From Cyprinus carpio (taxonomy: Eukaryota > Chordata > Actinopteri > Cypriniformes > Cyprinidae), in NCBI RefSeq assembly GCF_018340385.1, contig NC_056613.1, positions 14,122,885 to 14,186,884 of the forward strand: a stretch of DNA of 64,000 nt, read 5' to 3'. Shown here one piece after another: positions 12,787-24,737 of this stretch; positions within the stretch are counted from its first letter, which is position 1; each line of letters starts with the position of its first letter. The position numbers and the translations under genes were made by a program. The notes beneath the pieces are model-generated. The model ran no database searches. It had not been told where the DNA came from and worked only from the letters and a program-made list of their open reading frames with translations.

Positions 12787-14546
12787 TATATATAGCATAT
12801 CTCATCACATAATTTCGACCACATATAAAACTTTTACTTGTGTCCAAAAGCTTCATTTTGCCACACAATTTCTTCCAATCACACAGATAATTTTCAGAAG
12901 GTCACTGATCTAATGTAGCTCTCTTTCCTGATATAATGAACATTTTCTTGCTTTTTCTTCCAATTTTCTCAGTGGTTTCTGAAAAGAAAAAAAAAGGAAA
13001 AAAAGAAATATTAAGACTCCCCTCTGGCTGTTCACTCACCTTGCAACATTCAATACCTGAAATCTCTCTTCTTTTTATTTTGTTTTTTTCCTTTTATCTC
13101 ATCTACCGGGGTGGAGCACCTATTGTAACTGAGAATAAATTTGCTCCCATAATAACAATAATGCACATTTCTACTTTGGCTGGAGTTCACGTTCCAACGT
13201 TCATCTTTCAGCAAATCAGAGTGATCATCACTTAATTAATATTCATAAGCCATGGTTGGTATGCTGAGCCTCTGACAGAAAGTAAACCAATTTATATGAG
13301 AACTTCAGAAGAGAAGAAAAGTCATGTTTGCCAAGAATATGCAGTTTTATATTCATAGCCAACAATACTTTCTGTATAATTAATAAACCTTATTAGCAAA
13401 CACTAGAGACTGATGTTAGTAGGAAGTTTAGTTATTATGCTTTCAAAATATCTCATATGAGTGTATCCGTGGCAACTAGCCATTTTATAGGCTTTGAGAT
13501 TTTTAATATGCCTTCCCACTTTTCAGATGATTTCAACACCCCTGCCTCCTGCTTTCTTTATCTCCTTCTAGTTTTCTTTATCTCTGTCTATTCAGGTCAG
13601 CTCTTTGTTGGATATTTATATTTTATATTTAAATGTTTTAAATCGTTTTTTTTGGCAGTGGTGAAACAAACCTACCAAAAGTTAATATAACTGAAAGTCT
13701 CTGGTCTTAGCTCTAAAGGTGATGATTCCCTAGGAAACACACTTACATATACACACATATCTACACTCACACTGGAAGGGACCTGAAGGGACGAAATAAC
13801 ACATGACAGATAGCAAGTATTTAGATAGCAACATTATGTGCTTTTGAAATCCATGAACCTGTATGAGCTGCAGGCTGTGTGCCAGAACACAATGTCTGAA
13901 TGAAATGCTCATTTATCAGAGCGCATACACATGCACACACTCAGTTGGGGGCTTCCCTCAGCTTAACAGCCTCTATCTTTTCCTACCTGTGAAATCAGAT
14001 GCCTCCAGTGTGTGCTGGTTTATTTATTTCTCCGAATAGTGATTTTAAAGCATTATAATGTCCTCTGAGTCTTTTCACTTAATGCTTTTACAATCAGATT
14101 AAGCAGCCATCTGTAGATCTCCTTCTTTCTGGGATTATTAGAAGGGCTCTAAACTGTTCTTTGGACACCAGGCCCCCATAATCACCCCATATATATTACT
14201 TTCTGAGGCTAATGGTTCATGCAGTCATAAGAACATACCATAACATGAAAGATGTGCAGAGTTTTGCCAAAGTATTTCCTTTAACAGCTGCTAGGGGGAA
14301 AAATCAGTGTTGGTGTGTTTTTAAAAGTGAGTCCCATGAGCCGAAGTTTACAGTGAGCTGAGCTTTCTGAAACATTTGAACTCAGTTCAATCTGGATTTG
14401 ATCACACGCCTGTAAATTACAGCTCTGAACAGACACAAGGGGGAATTGAGGCCGGATTTACTCTCAAATCAGTTTTACTGCAACAATCAGGGTCAGTAAA
14501 GAAACCTGGAGTCCCAGCTCGAGTCCTAGAAACCGGGATGGTGAGA

Positions 14547-15420
14547 GGAATAGTTTCAGTCATCATTTACTCACTCTAATTCTTTCAAATCTGTAAGACT
14601 TTCTGTCTTCTGTGGAACATAGAAGATATTTTAAAGGGGTCATATGATGTTGCTAAAAAGAACATTATTTTGTGTATTTGGTGTAATGCAATGTGTTTAT
14701 GCGGTTTAAGGTAATAAAAAAAAACACATTATTTTCCACATACTGTACATTATTGTTTCTCCTCTTTGCCCGACCTTTCTGAAACGTGTCGATTTTTACA
14801 AACCTCATCGTTCTGAAAAGCGAGGTGTACGCTGATTGGCCAGCTATGTGCATTGTGATTGGCTGAATACCTCAAGTGTGTGACAGAAAGGTTTCACCCC
14901 TTAACATACTGTGATGCAGTGTCTCGGTGCGACGAGACAAAACCAATGAAACCCATTACAAACAAGGCATTGGTTGCATCCAGTGGGGACATAATTACTG
15001 ATTATAATGACTTATACTGTCTTTTTCCGCATTGTGTTGCATCGTGCCGTGTAAACATAAAACCATGTCTGCATTCGTGACGTAGACATGTGGGGGCGTG
15101 TTTAAATGAGGTGTTTTAGGAGGGTGTGGACGAGTCTTAACTTTTATAAAGAATATCTTTTTGGGTTTGAGACTTTAGTCTTTGCAACTTTAGGGATCTT
15201 ATCTAGTCACAAACAGCTTGCAACACTCCAAAGAGAAAGGAAAACTTGAAATCGCATCATATGACCTCTTGAATGTGTGAACTCTTTTTTTGCCCCTACA
15301 ATGAAAGTCAGTGGGGTCCAATACAACTTTCCTTGAGTGGACAGAATACAGTGAGACATATTTGTTTTGGGACAGCATGAGGGAATTTTTTTTTTGGATC
15401 AGCTATTCCTTTCCTGATTT
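14547..15420. mobile_element. TTAA-family repeat interrupted by a second element
   Basis: The outer copy starts near 14547 (GAATAGTTTCAGTCATCATT), breaks off at about 14632 and resumes near 15271 (GAATGTGTGAACTC), ending near 15415 (GATCAGCTATTCCTTTC). Rejoined, the order matches the widespread fish repeat whose ends read AAAGGGATAGTTCACCC. Separate copies or ends lie at 10459, 21918 and 34559. The interruption is the element at 14633-15270. Confidence 0.55.
14633..15270. mobile_element. Non-autonomous DNA transposon with GGTCATATGATG ends
   Basis: The left end reads AAAGGGGTCATATGATG and the reverse complement of the right end reads AAGAGGTCATATGATGCG, so the terminal inverted repeat is about 14-17 bp. 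The interior has no transposase frame. It contains a stretch with two copies of GATTGGC (14835-14841 and 14858-14864). It sits inside a TTAA-family repeat and is therefore the younger insertion. I recognise the termini as a common cyprinid repeat, but the superfamily is uncertain. Confidence 0.65.
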
Positions 15421-17108
15421 GGCTTCGATCTAATTGCCTCTCAGGTGAATTGATGAATGAAATTGGTATAAAACAAGGATGGAGATGTTGATGCAAGAGT
15501 AGAGGGAAGAGAAAACATTAGAGTGTAAGAATGCCAGATTGTTAGGAGCAACAGTGCAGAGGGGAGAGAGGGAAAGCGAAGGGAGCAGCAGGAATAAATA
15601 GCCCTCTGGGATCTATTCTTCTTGTTTGGCACATCTGCCAGGGACCACATGAAACCCAACGCCAGCCAGTGAGCATGTGCAAAGCCCTGAGCTCAATGGA
15701 GATTTATTTCGGAGTGACTTCATGCTTCAGGTGTCCCCCACACCTCTCAACCCGAGACCACCACTCCACAGAAAGGACTGGAGCTCTGATGTTTAGTCCA
15801 AAATTTGACTCAAAAACGTCATTGATTTGGACTCCTATAGGCCTCAGAGATGTGGTGAAGAAAACAAAAACATTTTACAAAAGTTAACAAGTTCCTCCAC
15901 CCCACCACTTTTTACCATCCAGTCATTTCCCTTGTGGACCAAATCAAGTCCCACCCTATTTGTATCATTTAAAATCCAGATTCTGTAATAAATACATCAG
16001 ATTATTGCAGTAAAATGGGTTGTGAATGTTTTTTTTTTTTTTACTTGGCATCAGTGCATTTTTGCAATTCTGAACTTCTGTAACATTTTGTCTTTCTCAA
16101 AGCAGCAGAATTGAGCTGTTTCATTGAGCAGTCTTTTCTAATATCGGACTGTTTGAAAAGTGAGTTTCTTTAAAGTGGTGCTGGTGTGTAGCGTGTGAGC
16201 GCGTGGTGTGTTTTGAAGAAGGCTCACAGGAGCCCGATGGTTTTTCCTCTCTCTCCAGCTCCGGATCGACGGGGTTCTGCTGTCTGATCCTCGCTCCTCC
16301 TCTACCTCAGCCAGACACTCTTATCAGACGCAAACACATCTGCCATTGCTCTGCACACACACAAACAAGCACTGTCCTTATCCTTTGGACCACCATGAGA
16401 ACCAATCACTCACATATAAACACACATTCACTTGGAAATGTAAAATGTATTTTTAAAACCTGCATGTACAGCAGTTCTGTGCGGTCTTTTGAATTGCATT
16501 CCATTTTAATTACTTTGATTAATAACAAATATCAATTCTGCATCAAAATAAATGTTTACGTATCATTTTCTAGTGCTTTTACTTATTTATATTTTTTATA
16601 AATAAGTACTATACTGATGTAATCTTTAAAAAAGCCTCATTAAAAAGATTAAATATTATTTAATGTAATAATAAATTCATATAGTTTAAACATAATATAA
16701 TAAAAACAAGCAAGCATGAATGTCCACCCCTAAACCTAGCCCTCAGTGGAGCATAAGCACGTATTAATACATTTTCAAACCAATTTGCCAAAATGTAAAA
16801 TAGTTGTGAATTCCCCTGAATGTTTTTAATGAATAAATAATATATTAAATGGTCAAGATTACACCAAATTAACTTTAAATGTAAAACGAAACAATTTATT
16901 AAAAATTCTTCAAGAGCTATTAAATTGAAACGTTTTTCAAAATTAAATGGAACAAACATGAATTGGAAGTCAAACCAAAAATTATTAAGACTATTTATTT
17001 TCTGGACAAATTATTTACTAGTGGGTGCAGCCAGGACACTATAGTTCGGTTAAGTAAGTGGGGATAGCAAAATAAAATAAACTGTGACATATAGCGAAAA
17101 ATTCTACA

Positions 17109-17487
17109 TACAGTGGACTACCAGTAAAATTGATACAAATTTGGGACCAAAAATTATTCAGACACTTTGACCTGACCATGTTTTTGGACTGTTTGTTAAG
17201 CGTTTTTAATGCAACCTTTTTACACCACAGACTGAACAAAATGAAGCATTGCTTGGTACGTGGTTGATCTAAATTGGTATTATGTAATTGTGTTCTTAAA
17301 TTTAACAGCTGACAACTATTCAACCTAATTCATTACATACCTTTCTAGCAAAGTTATCTGCATGAAATTATCAAGATGAAACCTTGGATTCAAGTTCTTG
17401 TCATATTTTATTACCATTTTCGAAACTATAGCGAATAAACTGTGATAATGTGAGAAATGTTGAAGAATAAATTTTGGTTTGACTGTA
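17109..17487. mobile_element. Tc1/mariner-like non-autonomous element
   Basis: The segment is bounded by TA-CAGT on the left (17109) and ACTG-TA on the right (to 17487). This fits TA-target elements with CAGT termini. Inside, phrases such as ATTATTCAGACAC and CTGACCATGTTTTTGG recall a common zebrafish repeat. There is no intact transposase frame. Confidence 0.45.
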
Positions 17488-18839
17488 TATTTCGAAGACC
17501 TTGACGTTATATTTTATATTAGATTTTTTTTCTCTCTCTCTCTCTCTTTACCATGAACATTCTTATGTGTCATTGACTCAAGTATGTCTTGGAGAAACTG
17601 TGTGTCAGCACGTGTGGCATAAAGGCCATGGACCCCGAGTGAATGATGAAGGACTGTGTGTTTGCTGTAATCTTCACTGCAGACCCCTGGGGAGCCATGA
17701 ATGACGTGGCGGCCCACAGTGAGATTATACTGCACTGCGCTGGACTTGGTGGAGAGAACAGGATCCATCAATGCTGTCAGCGCCCCAGTCCAACAAACAA
17801 CATCCAACATGTGACCGGCACATACAATAATTTGTGTATTTAACAGTCATCAACATGTGTTAGGTTTCTACATGCTTTTACACTCACTCCCAGAAAATAC
17901 TCAATGGCACTCATGCACACACTCTGAAAAAAGTCACACTCTCAGCCTCACCTTAACAATGTGTGATTTCTCTCTCTCTCTTTATTTCACAATTGACCCA
18001 GATTTCACTCTCTGGTGTTCCTGCACCCACACATAATCGCTTTTGTTTTATGCTTTTGTATTATTTTCATACTCAAAGCCTTCAAGCTTTCTTCAGACAA
18101 AATAACTCAAGAGTGTCTGTGCTTTGAGGGAGCTCACGTTATATTCCATACACAGTCATGCCACCTACTGCTTTTCTAATCAGCTGCTGGAGCTGACCAC
18201 GGGATCATGACTGATGCCCTCTGAAGCCCCATCTCCCTCCCGTCTCTGCTCCCTGCTGTTTCACAACCACCTGATTTCATATTCACTCTTTATCTAAAGT
18301 TCCGTTAATTGGATTAATTGTAGAATGAAACCCTTGTTATTAATAGAGGAGGAAAACACAGGGTTTGGGTGGGGATCAATATCTCGCACTTCAACACACA
18401 CACACACACAAGCAGCACACAAACACGTGTGGCCTGTCTCAGACGCGGTGCCTAGTAAAATGAAAATGTATGTGGCAGTGTTGATAAGAGCAAAGGATTC
18501 TTATCTAAGACCGAGATAAATGCTGAATCTTTTGTGCTGCCTTCAGAAATCAGTGATTTTTTCAGTCTGTTATACTAAGAAGGTGATGCAGCTGAAAAAT
18601 GAGATTAAAGAAAGAAAGGATGATGAGTCATGTGAATAGGAGGATGCATGGTGAATCATATGGATATATTTGTATATGGAACAAACGAGGAGGTCTGTAA
18701 CACTTGGATCATTCCCATATATGTAAAAATGCAACTTGCATTCAGCATTTTTGCTCATGTGCATCTGGACATTATTTGGAGCCAATCACTCTGGAACCAT
18801 AAAATACATTTTTAGAAGAAGAAGAAGAAGAAAAAAAAA

Positions 18840-18995
18840 GTCACCGGAGTGGTACATTTTCAAAAGGTACCCCTTTGTACCTTATTTACCATTAACAGGT
18901 ACATTTAGGACCTAATTGCTACATAATGGCATATTGGTACCTTTTTACAGGGCTCTGTCCCAGTGACAGCTTATACCTTTTTTTCTGAGTGTATC
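18840..18995. repeat. GTAC-rich palindromic fish repeat
   Basis: Several GGTAC and GTACC units alternate in both orientations (GGTACATTT, GGTACCCC, TTGTACC, GGTACATTTAGG, TTGGTACC). The block lies between CACCGGAGTGG and CCCAGTGACAGC, followed by TTTTTTTCTGAGTGTA. I know such arrays as an abundant fish interspersed repeat. It can fold into multiple short hairpins. Confidence 0.55.
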
Positions 18996-19201
18996 ATAAC
19001 ATATCTCCTCTTCTGGATTGTAAATATTTGGTATTATTGTGTGATGTCTCTAGGTGAAGGAATGTGTCCTGTGTCCTGTTATCTTCCATGTGGAGAGGAT
19101 CTGGAGAAAGTCAGCTGAGCATGAAGTACCAAGCTGATATAGCATCTGTTTAAATATGTGTCTTCCAAACTGATGAATGTGAAAATGTGATTGGAGTTAT
19201 A

Positions 19202-19204
<3 letters not shown>

Positions 19205-19239
<35 letters not shown>
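19205..19239. repeat. T35 homopolymer
   Basis: A run of 35 T lies about 0.7 kb upstream of the quaking promoter. It could be the A-tail of a retroposon inserted on the minus strand, but no body is recognisable to its left. Confidence 0.9.
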
Positions 19240-19241
<2 letters not shown>

Positions 19242-19859
19242 CTTTCTCTTCATTGTGAACAGTTTGAATTCTCAAGATTGGTCAAAAAACAAAACTATAT
19301 CTAAAAAGTGCTCAAGGTTAATTTACATACCACATGGCATTCCTACTGGATTGATCTTCTTGATCTACTATAAATATATTAAAGAACATGCAGTTCTTGA
19401 AACATCTGGAATCACTAATTGAATCATGATTAATTAATTTAATATACCAATACTACTAATTTATGTTAATAAAAAAAAAAGTTTTAAATGAGCTTGTCAT
19501 AAATACAGGAGAACATTTCCCAGCCACAAAGGCTAATTTTATAAGATCGATATATACTTAATAACACCAACAAGATTTTTATATTTTGAAAATTGCATTT
19601 ACATTCTACGGCCAGAAACATAATTTTGGAACGCAACGTAAGTTCGCGTACTTGCGTGAAGCGTATTCTTGTCTCAAAAAGTGAATCACATTACACGGCA
19701 AAACCGAATGTGGAAATCAAAAACACACATAAAACGATTTAATTATAAAAAGAAACACACCATGAAATGCCAAGCCCTATCAAAACACACAAGGCAAACA
19801 CTTGTTGTTACAGATATGTTGTCACAGCGTTTCACAATATATCATCCCCGCCGGTGATT

Positions 19860-20110
19860 CTTAGCTTTCACGAGCCTGCATTCTATTGGTTCTGATCTCG
19901 GTCCATCATCTCAGGCGCTGATTCATGTGGTTAAGACACTAGCCCCGCCTCTTCAGAGCTATGCGCTGATTGGCCATCCGGCGCGTCCGCGTCGCGCATG
20001 CAGCCAATGCGCGCGAGGCGGGTCTGGCGCTCTCGGTGGTTCCTCAGTCCGGAGCGGTAGCGCGAGCTCAGTACAACGAAGAGAACCCAGTGAGTCCATA
20101 CCGTGTGACT
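19860..20110 (+). promoter_or_regulatory. qki: Quaking CpG-island promoter, TATA-less
   Basis: This block is strikingly GC- and CpG-rich against AT-rich surroundings. It carries inverted CCAAT boxes (ATTGG at 19885-19889 and 19969-19973), a forward CCAAT (20004-20008), GC boxes (CCCCGCCT at 19943-19950, GGCGGG at 20017-20022) and an NRF1-like GCGCATGC (19994-20001). No TATA box is seen at a plausible position. The position, about 0.2-0.4 kb upstream of the first quaking codon, and the composition fit a broad housekeeping/developmental CpG promoter. The exact start site cannot be read from sequence. Confidence 0.7.
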
Positions 20111-20294
20111 CTAGCGAAGGGAGAGAAAGAGACAGAAAGATAGAGCCTGCACCTTAAAATCAGCCCTTATATCTGGAGAGGGTCGCCGCAGCCTGGAGGG
20201 GAAACGAGGGACTTGATCTGCACCGTTATTTTTTTCTTTTGTGTTTTCTTTATTTCTTTTCTGGGGGAAGGATTGTGAGCGTTTGCGTGCAAAG

Positions 20295-20439
20295 ATGATG
20301 GTCGGGGAGATGGAGGTGAAGGAGAGACCGAGGCCGAGTCCCGACTATCTCATGCAGTTACTGAACGAGAAGAAGCTCATGACGAGTTTACCGAATCTGT
20401 GCGGCATCTTCACACACCTGGAGAGACTCTTGGACGAAG
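20295..20439 (+). CDS. qki: Quaking KH-domain RNA-binding protein, coding exon 1
   Basis: Quaking is a STAR-family protein that binds ACUAAY-type sites as a dimer and controls splicing, stability and translation of mRNAs, notably in glia, muscle and vessels. This exon encodes MVGEMEVKERPRPSPDYLMQ and continues to HLERLLDE, i.e. the N-terminus and most of the QUA1 dimerisation domain. Two start codons lie in tandem (20295 and 20298). The first is reported, but the usual family N-terminus (MVGEME) and the better context (A at -3, G at +4) favour the second. An in-frame TGA at 20214-20216 excludes an upstream extension. The exon ends in phase 1, splitting the Glu48 codon (G|AG), before a GTACGT donor. 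Residues such as VKERPRPSP, LLNEKK and NLCGIFTH match my memory of the fish qkib/qki2 paralogue better than mammalian QKI; the paralogue label is less certain than the family. Confidence 0.95.
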
Positions 20440-21748
20440 GTACGTGTGTGTAAACCCGAACTGCGAGCGTGTAACTTATGTAGTGTTTCACAACTTCACA
20501 AACTAACTTATCTGTCTTCAGCAAAAGAGACTCTAAACAACGGTTATGGTTTCTGTTTTAAAGTAGACTTGCGTTTTTGGGTCTGGTTTTAAACGTTTAA
20601 CCCCTTTTGGACGGTATTTAACCAATTTTCTAAATTTCAAAAGTCAGTTCGTGTCTGAGGGTCGCTAGCGCTGTTAGCAGTCTGCTAAATCAACAACTTT
20701 TACCCGTCGTCATATTTACTAACTTTCACTTCTTTAGCGTCAAATATAAGACCTTTTAAGAGTTTACTCTTTCCCTAAATATTTATTTTGTGTTGTAAAT
20801 CCTATATTACTAGGCGTTTAAACGTTTCCTAACTTGTTGTTGGGTGTGAGTGACGTTAGCCAAAAATAGTAACGTAACCGCACACAAGAAACTTCGCGTT
20901 TATTTTTCGATTGAAATCGCTTTATTATATGTATATTTACTAGGGTATACAAAATATTAATATCTGTACTCAACACAAAGGATTTATTCACAACAAATAA
21001 CTGTTTGTTTGCAGATTACGATTTTTCCCCCCAGAGGCATTCAGTTGAGTTTTGCATGAATGCGCCCTGTGAAGAGTGAGAGAGACACGCACCAGTGTTG
21101 CCTATACACGTCTATGTCAATAGTACAACATAAACTACTGTTTTTATTCCACATATCTTTAACGTATAAAGTTTAATTTTTTTACCATACAACCTGTGAA
21201 GGAGAAAGAGTGTCCGTGGCTGATATATGCAGCAGGTTTCTCTCTATGCAGCTTGTGTATCTGCACCGTCACCCATTTCTCTTCACACGTTGTGCGTTTA
21301 TTAACACGCGCTGTTTGTCTAAAATGCATGCAGTTTATAGTCCGGCTCTAATCACCCTCTGTTCCGATACGGAGAGGGTTGAATTCCTCCTCACACACAA
21401 ATACACAGAATCTGTCTGTATTAATTTCATGAAGTGCACGAAAGCTCGTGCTATTGACATGCAAACACGCGGCTCTGTTTGTCTTGTAACAAAGAGGGAC
21501 GAGCAGCCGCAAAATCTGCCGCAATGTTATCCAGTATCAGCTTTGTTTGCGCTCCTATTCTCTCAGTGTGTTGCTAAATCACCCTGTGCGTCACCGGATA
21601 AACTAGTTTGGTTTGACTGATCACGACTCCACATTCCGACACACAACCCCAGAAACCACACTTTACACTGGGTTTTTGGGGGGTTGGGGTTGGTTTTGAT
21701 TTTTCCAGACGCACAACTGAACTTCTGCCAAGTTCACGACTGGATTTG

Positions 21749-21750
<2 letters not shown>

Positions 21751-21819
<69 letters not shown>
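21751..21819. repeat. (AT)34 microsatellite
   Basis: This is a perfect AT tract of about 69 bp in quaking intron 1. Confidence 0.97.
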
Positions 21820-21824
<5 letters not shown>

Positions 21825-21917
21825 ATTTATTTATCTATCCCCTTTTTATGTTCAATATGGATTTAAAATTTTAAAGTTTGTTTGTTAGTTTTGTTTTATT
21901 ATTGGCGAAAATGCGTT

Positions 21918-22113
21918 TTAAAGGGATAGTTCTTGCAAAAATGAAAATTCTGTCATTTATCCAACAAAGAATATTTCTTGAATAATGAAAAAAAACACAT
22001 TTTTCAAATTGTGCTCTTTTGTGTTTCACAAAAGCAAGTCTAGAGTAGCTTTGAAACGGCATGAGGGTAAGGAAATGTTAGAGTTAAAATTTTTGCAAGA
22101 AATATTTCTTTAA
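21918..22113. mobile_element. Short TTAA-bounded MITE
   Basis: The left end is TTAAAGGGATAGTTCTTGCA. The reverse complement of the right end is TTAAAGAAATATTTCTTGCA, so the terminal inverted repeat is about 20-25 bp with three differences, bounded by TTAA on each side. The total length is 196 bp with no coding capacity. TTAA boundaries are typical of piggyBac/Kolobok-type elements. The family resembles the repeat ends at 10459 and 34611. Confidence 0.7.
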
Positions 22114-23639
22114 TATCTTAGTATGTAGAGCTACCACTGATGATCTACCAGACTATTGGAGTTCTTACATCTACATTAGGGCTTTTTCTTCTCTTTATAT
22201 ACGTAAATGGCACAGCTGTGTTTCCTTAAGAAGTTGTCTTCTTGCTCCTTTAGTGTCTCCATGAGAGAATTCTCATGAAGCTGTGTGCTCTGACACCAAA
22301 CAGTGAGGTGTTCGTTCCTCCTGCAGTGATACAGCCTCATGTTTGTGTATCTGGGCTCATTCTGCTCTGTTTACCCGAACTTTGCTCTTCTCTTGCTGTA
22401 ATCTGTTCTCCTCAATCCAATCAAAAATGAGCTGAAACCGCATAGGACAACTTCATCCTTCCTTTTTTTCCCTCTGACACACATTTCTTTGAACACACAC
22501 ATGGATTGGACGAGGTATAAAATCTCTGCTGCGCTCAGCTAAATTTGCATACTGATTTGGCAATGCAAATGAGCAGCTCGGGGTAATGTGGGCCAGTCAT
22601 GTATTTGTAACGGTAAATACTCAGACTTAATGTGTAAGGAGGGAAATTTGTACAGCTACACACAGCGTCTGCTATCTCTCCTGTCCTCTGCTTTACACCA
22701 GATTGATACAGGTTTTAAGTGCCTGATACTGATGTCTAGACAGCAGGGTGATATAATGCCATTTTAAACATGTATATTTAATAAGTCATATTTATTCAAA
22801 TCCAAAAATGTTTCATGATGGAAAATGTGCAATATTAATCTGAAAAGCTGGCGGAGAATGTTATTAATGTGAATAATCACAAAATGGACCAATTGTTGAT
22901 GTTTTGGTCTGTCAAGACTTTTAGAAAGGCTGTGCGCTCCATCTTTTCTGTGTATTGCACTGATCTAAGATCAGAGAGAGAATCCAGATAAGTTGAAAAA
23001 GGCATTAGCAGAGATTGAGATGAGATGGTTAGACAGATGATAGTAATTTAGGTATTTCATTAAGCATGACTGTTATTATTGTGGAGTGTTCAATGCGTAA
23101 ATAAAGTGCAGACTTGAAAGTGTCTCAGTGCAGCTTCACACTTTTCTGCTGGATGAAAAAGAGAGAATGCGTGTGGAGGTTTGGAGGTGAAATGTGGGAA
23201 CGCTCTCTCAGTTGTCGTCTTGTAAGAGTTCTCATGACAGCTGTGCACAAACGCTCATAACTCTACTGGATCATGTGTGTTTGCAGCTGTTGTCATGGCA
23301 AAGGAAAACCAACACCCTTACGTCTCCCTCATCACCCTTTCTGTTCCCCACACAAGACAACTGCTCTCCCTCCCTCTCCCCGCACCATTTGAGTGTGTGT
23401 GTCAGGCTGACGAGAGAAAGACAGGTTTGCAGCGTGCTTGTGATCTTCAGAGGTGACCCTGCGGGTGTTTTTAGAGCTGTCTTTGATAAGTCAGTGGCAG
23501 CTGAGTCCAGGGCCAGAGCTCAATGCATGCAGTGTTCAGAAATGGACACAGTGATGGAAGGAATGAGTCAAGGTTAAAGATCTTGATTTCTCACGGTCAT
23601 ACAGGTTGTTAGGAAATTATTCTGTCTTGAAATGGTTTG

Positions 23640-23990
23640 TTTTCTGTGGCTCTGAAATATATGTTTTGAATTTTTACCAGCCATTACTCCAGTTTTCAGT
23701 GTCACACGATCCTTCAGAAATTGATGTTCAAACATTTCTTAATGTTTTAAACAGTTGTGCTGCTTAATAGTTTTTGTGCTCTTTTCTGAATGAATATAAA
23801 GTTTAAAAGAACAGCATTTAAAATAAAAATCTTTTGTAAAATTATAGATGTCTTTACTGTTACTTTTAGTAAATTGAATGTATGCTTGAATAAATATTCA
23901 TTTTTCAACAACAAAAAATATTTTGCTGACCTGATTTGTTTTATTAGTGTAGCTGAATTTATTATACAGTGCTCTAGAATAAATATAAAT
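23640..23990. mobile_element. Reverse-orientation fragment of the CATTCAAAAGTTTGG repeat family
   Basis: Blocks CAGTGTCACACGATCCTTCAG, AAACAGTTGTGCTGCTTAAT, AAAAGAACAGCATTTAAA and GTCTTTACTGTTACTTTTAG occur in the order expected for the minus strand of this cyprinid repeat. The ends are lost. Confidence 0.55.
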
Positions 23991-24147
23991 CTTGATTCTG
24001 ATTGGTCAGTGTATAAGCTGTACTAGTACCAATTCCCCACTTCATCGAGGATCAAGTACTTTTAGATGCCGCATTTGTATTTGAGGTCATTCCAAGTGCT
24101 AACAGGAAGTGATTCTTACAGGCTGGGACCCATGGGACACCTTACAG

Positions 24148-24737
24148 CAGAGGTCCCCAATTACCGGGTCGTGACCCACTACTGGGCCGTGGAAGAATTG
24201 CTACAGGGTTGCAAGAACGTTCTGGGAAAAATGTGTATAGACATGATGTGTTAATGATTGTTCTTATTATTCAGTATTTTCATGTATGCGATTGATATGG
24301 AGTAGCAATTTGATGATTTTATGTTAAATAAGTAAATGAAAGATCTTTTCTGCTCTGATCTGTCACATATTAGGGGTTAAACGGATCACAGTTGATCTGT
24401 GATGCATATGGACGAGACACTGTACTGTTCAGCATGCACGTGATTCTCAGATTAATTTGCCAATTAACATGTTCAGGCAATTTTAAACCACATAAGAGAC
24501 ATGTTTCAGACAGCGCGGAAAAACCGAATTGCATATGTACTCACAGAATTTGCTCATGTCAAGATGCTTCACGCATTGTCATTGTGCTGTAAATATTTAT
24601 TTTCTTGCTTAAAAAAATACTCAAAAAAAAAAAAACACAATGTACTGCGTTGAACCACTATAATACTATATAATAGGCTTAACCAGTCCGTAACCAAATG
24701 TAACCAGTCCGTGGTATAAAAAAGGTTGGAGATCCTG
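24148..24737. mobile_element. hAT-like MITE with perfect 8-bp TSD
   Basis: The left end is CAGAGGTCCCCAATTACCGG and the reverse complement of the right end is CAGGATCTCCAACCTTTTTT, fitting hAT/Charlie-type CAG-GGTCCCCAA termini. The flanking direct repeat CCTTACAG (24140-24147 and 24738-24745) is a perfect 8-bp target-site duplication. At 590 bp, with no transposase frame, it is a non-autonomous copy in quaking intron 1. Confidence 0.85.

Larger units (their letters stand above)
12290..19840. other. pacrg-quaking intergenic region
   Basis: No coding exon is recognisable in this interval of about 7.5 kb. It contains microsatellites (12349, 12628-12786), transposons (about 14547-15420, 17109-17487), a GTAC-rich repeat (18840-18995) and a T35 run (19205-19239). 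The longest open frames here are unlike any protein I know and overlap repeats. Non-repetitive stretches such as 13240-14500, 15450-16600 and 17500-18800 could hold regulatory elements, but nothing specific is visible. Confidence 0.7.

Noticed and set aside
20241..20294. N-terminal extension of quaking from a GTG at 20241
   Set aside because: It is not an AUG, and an in-frame TGA lies just upstream. The family N-terminus MVGEME starts at 20298.
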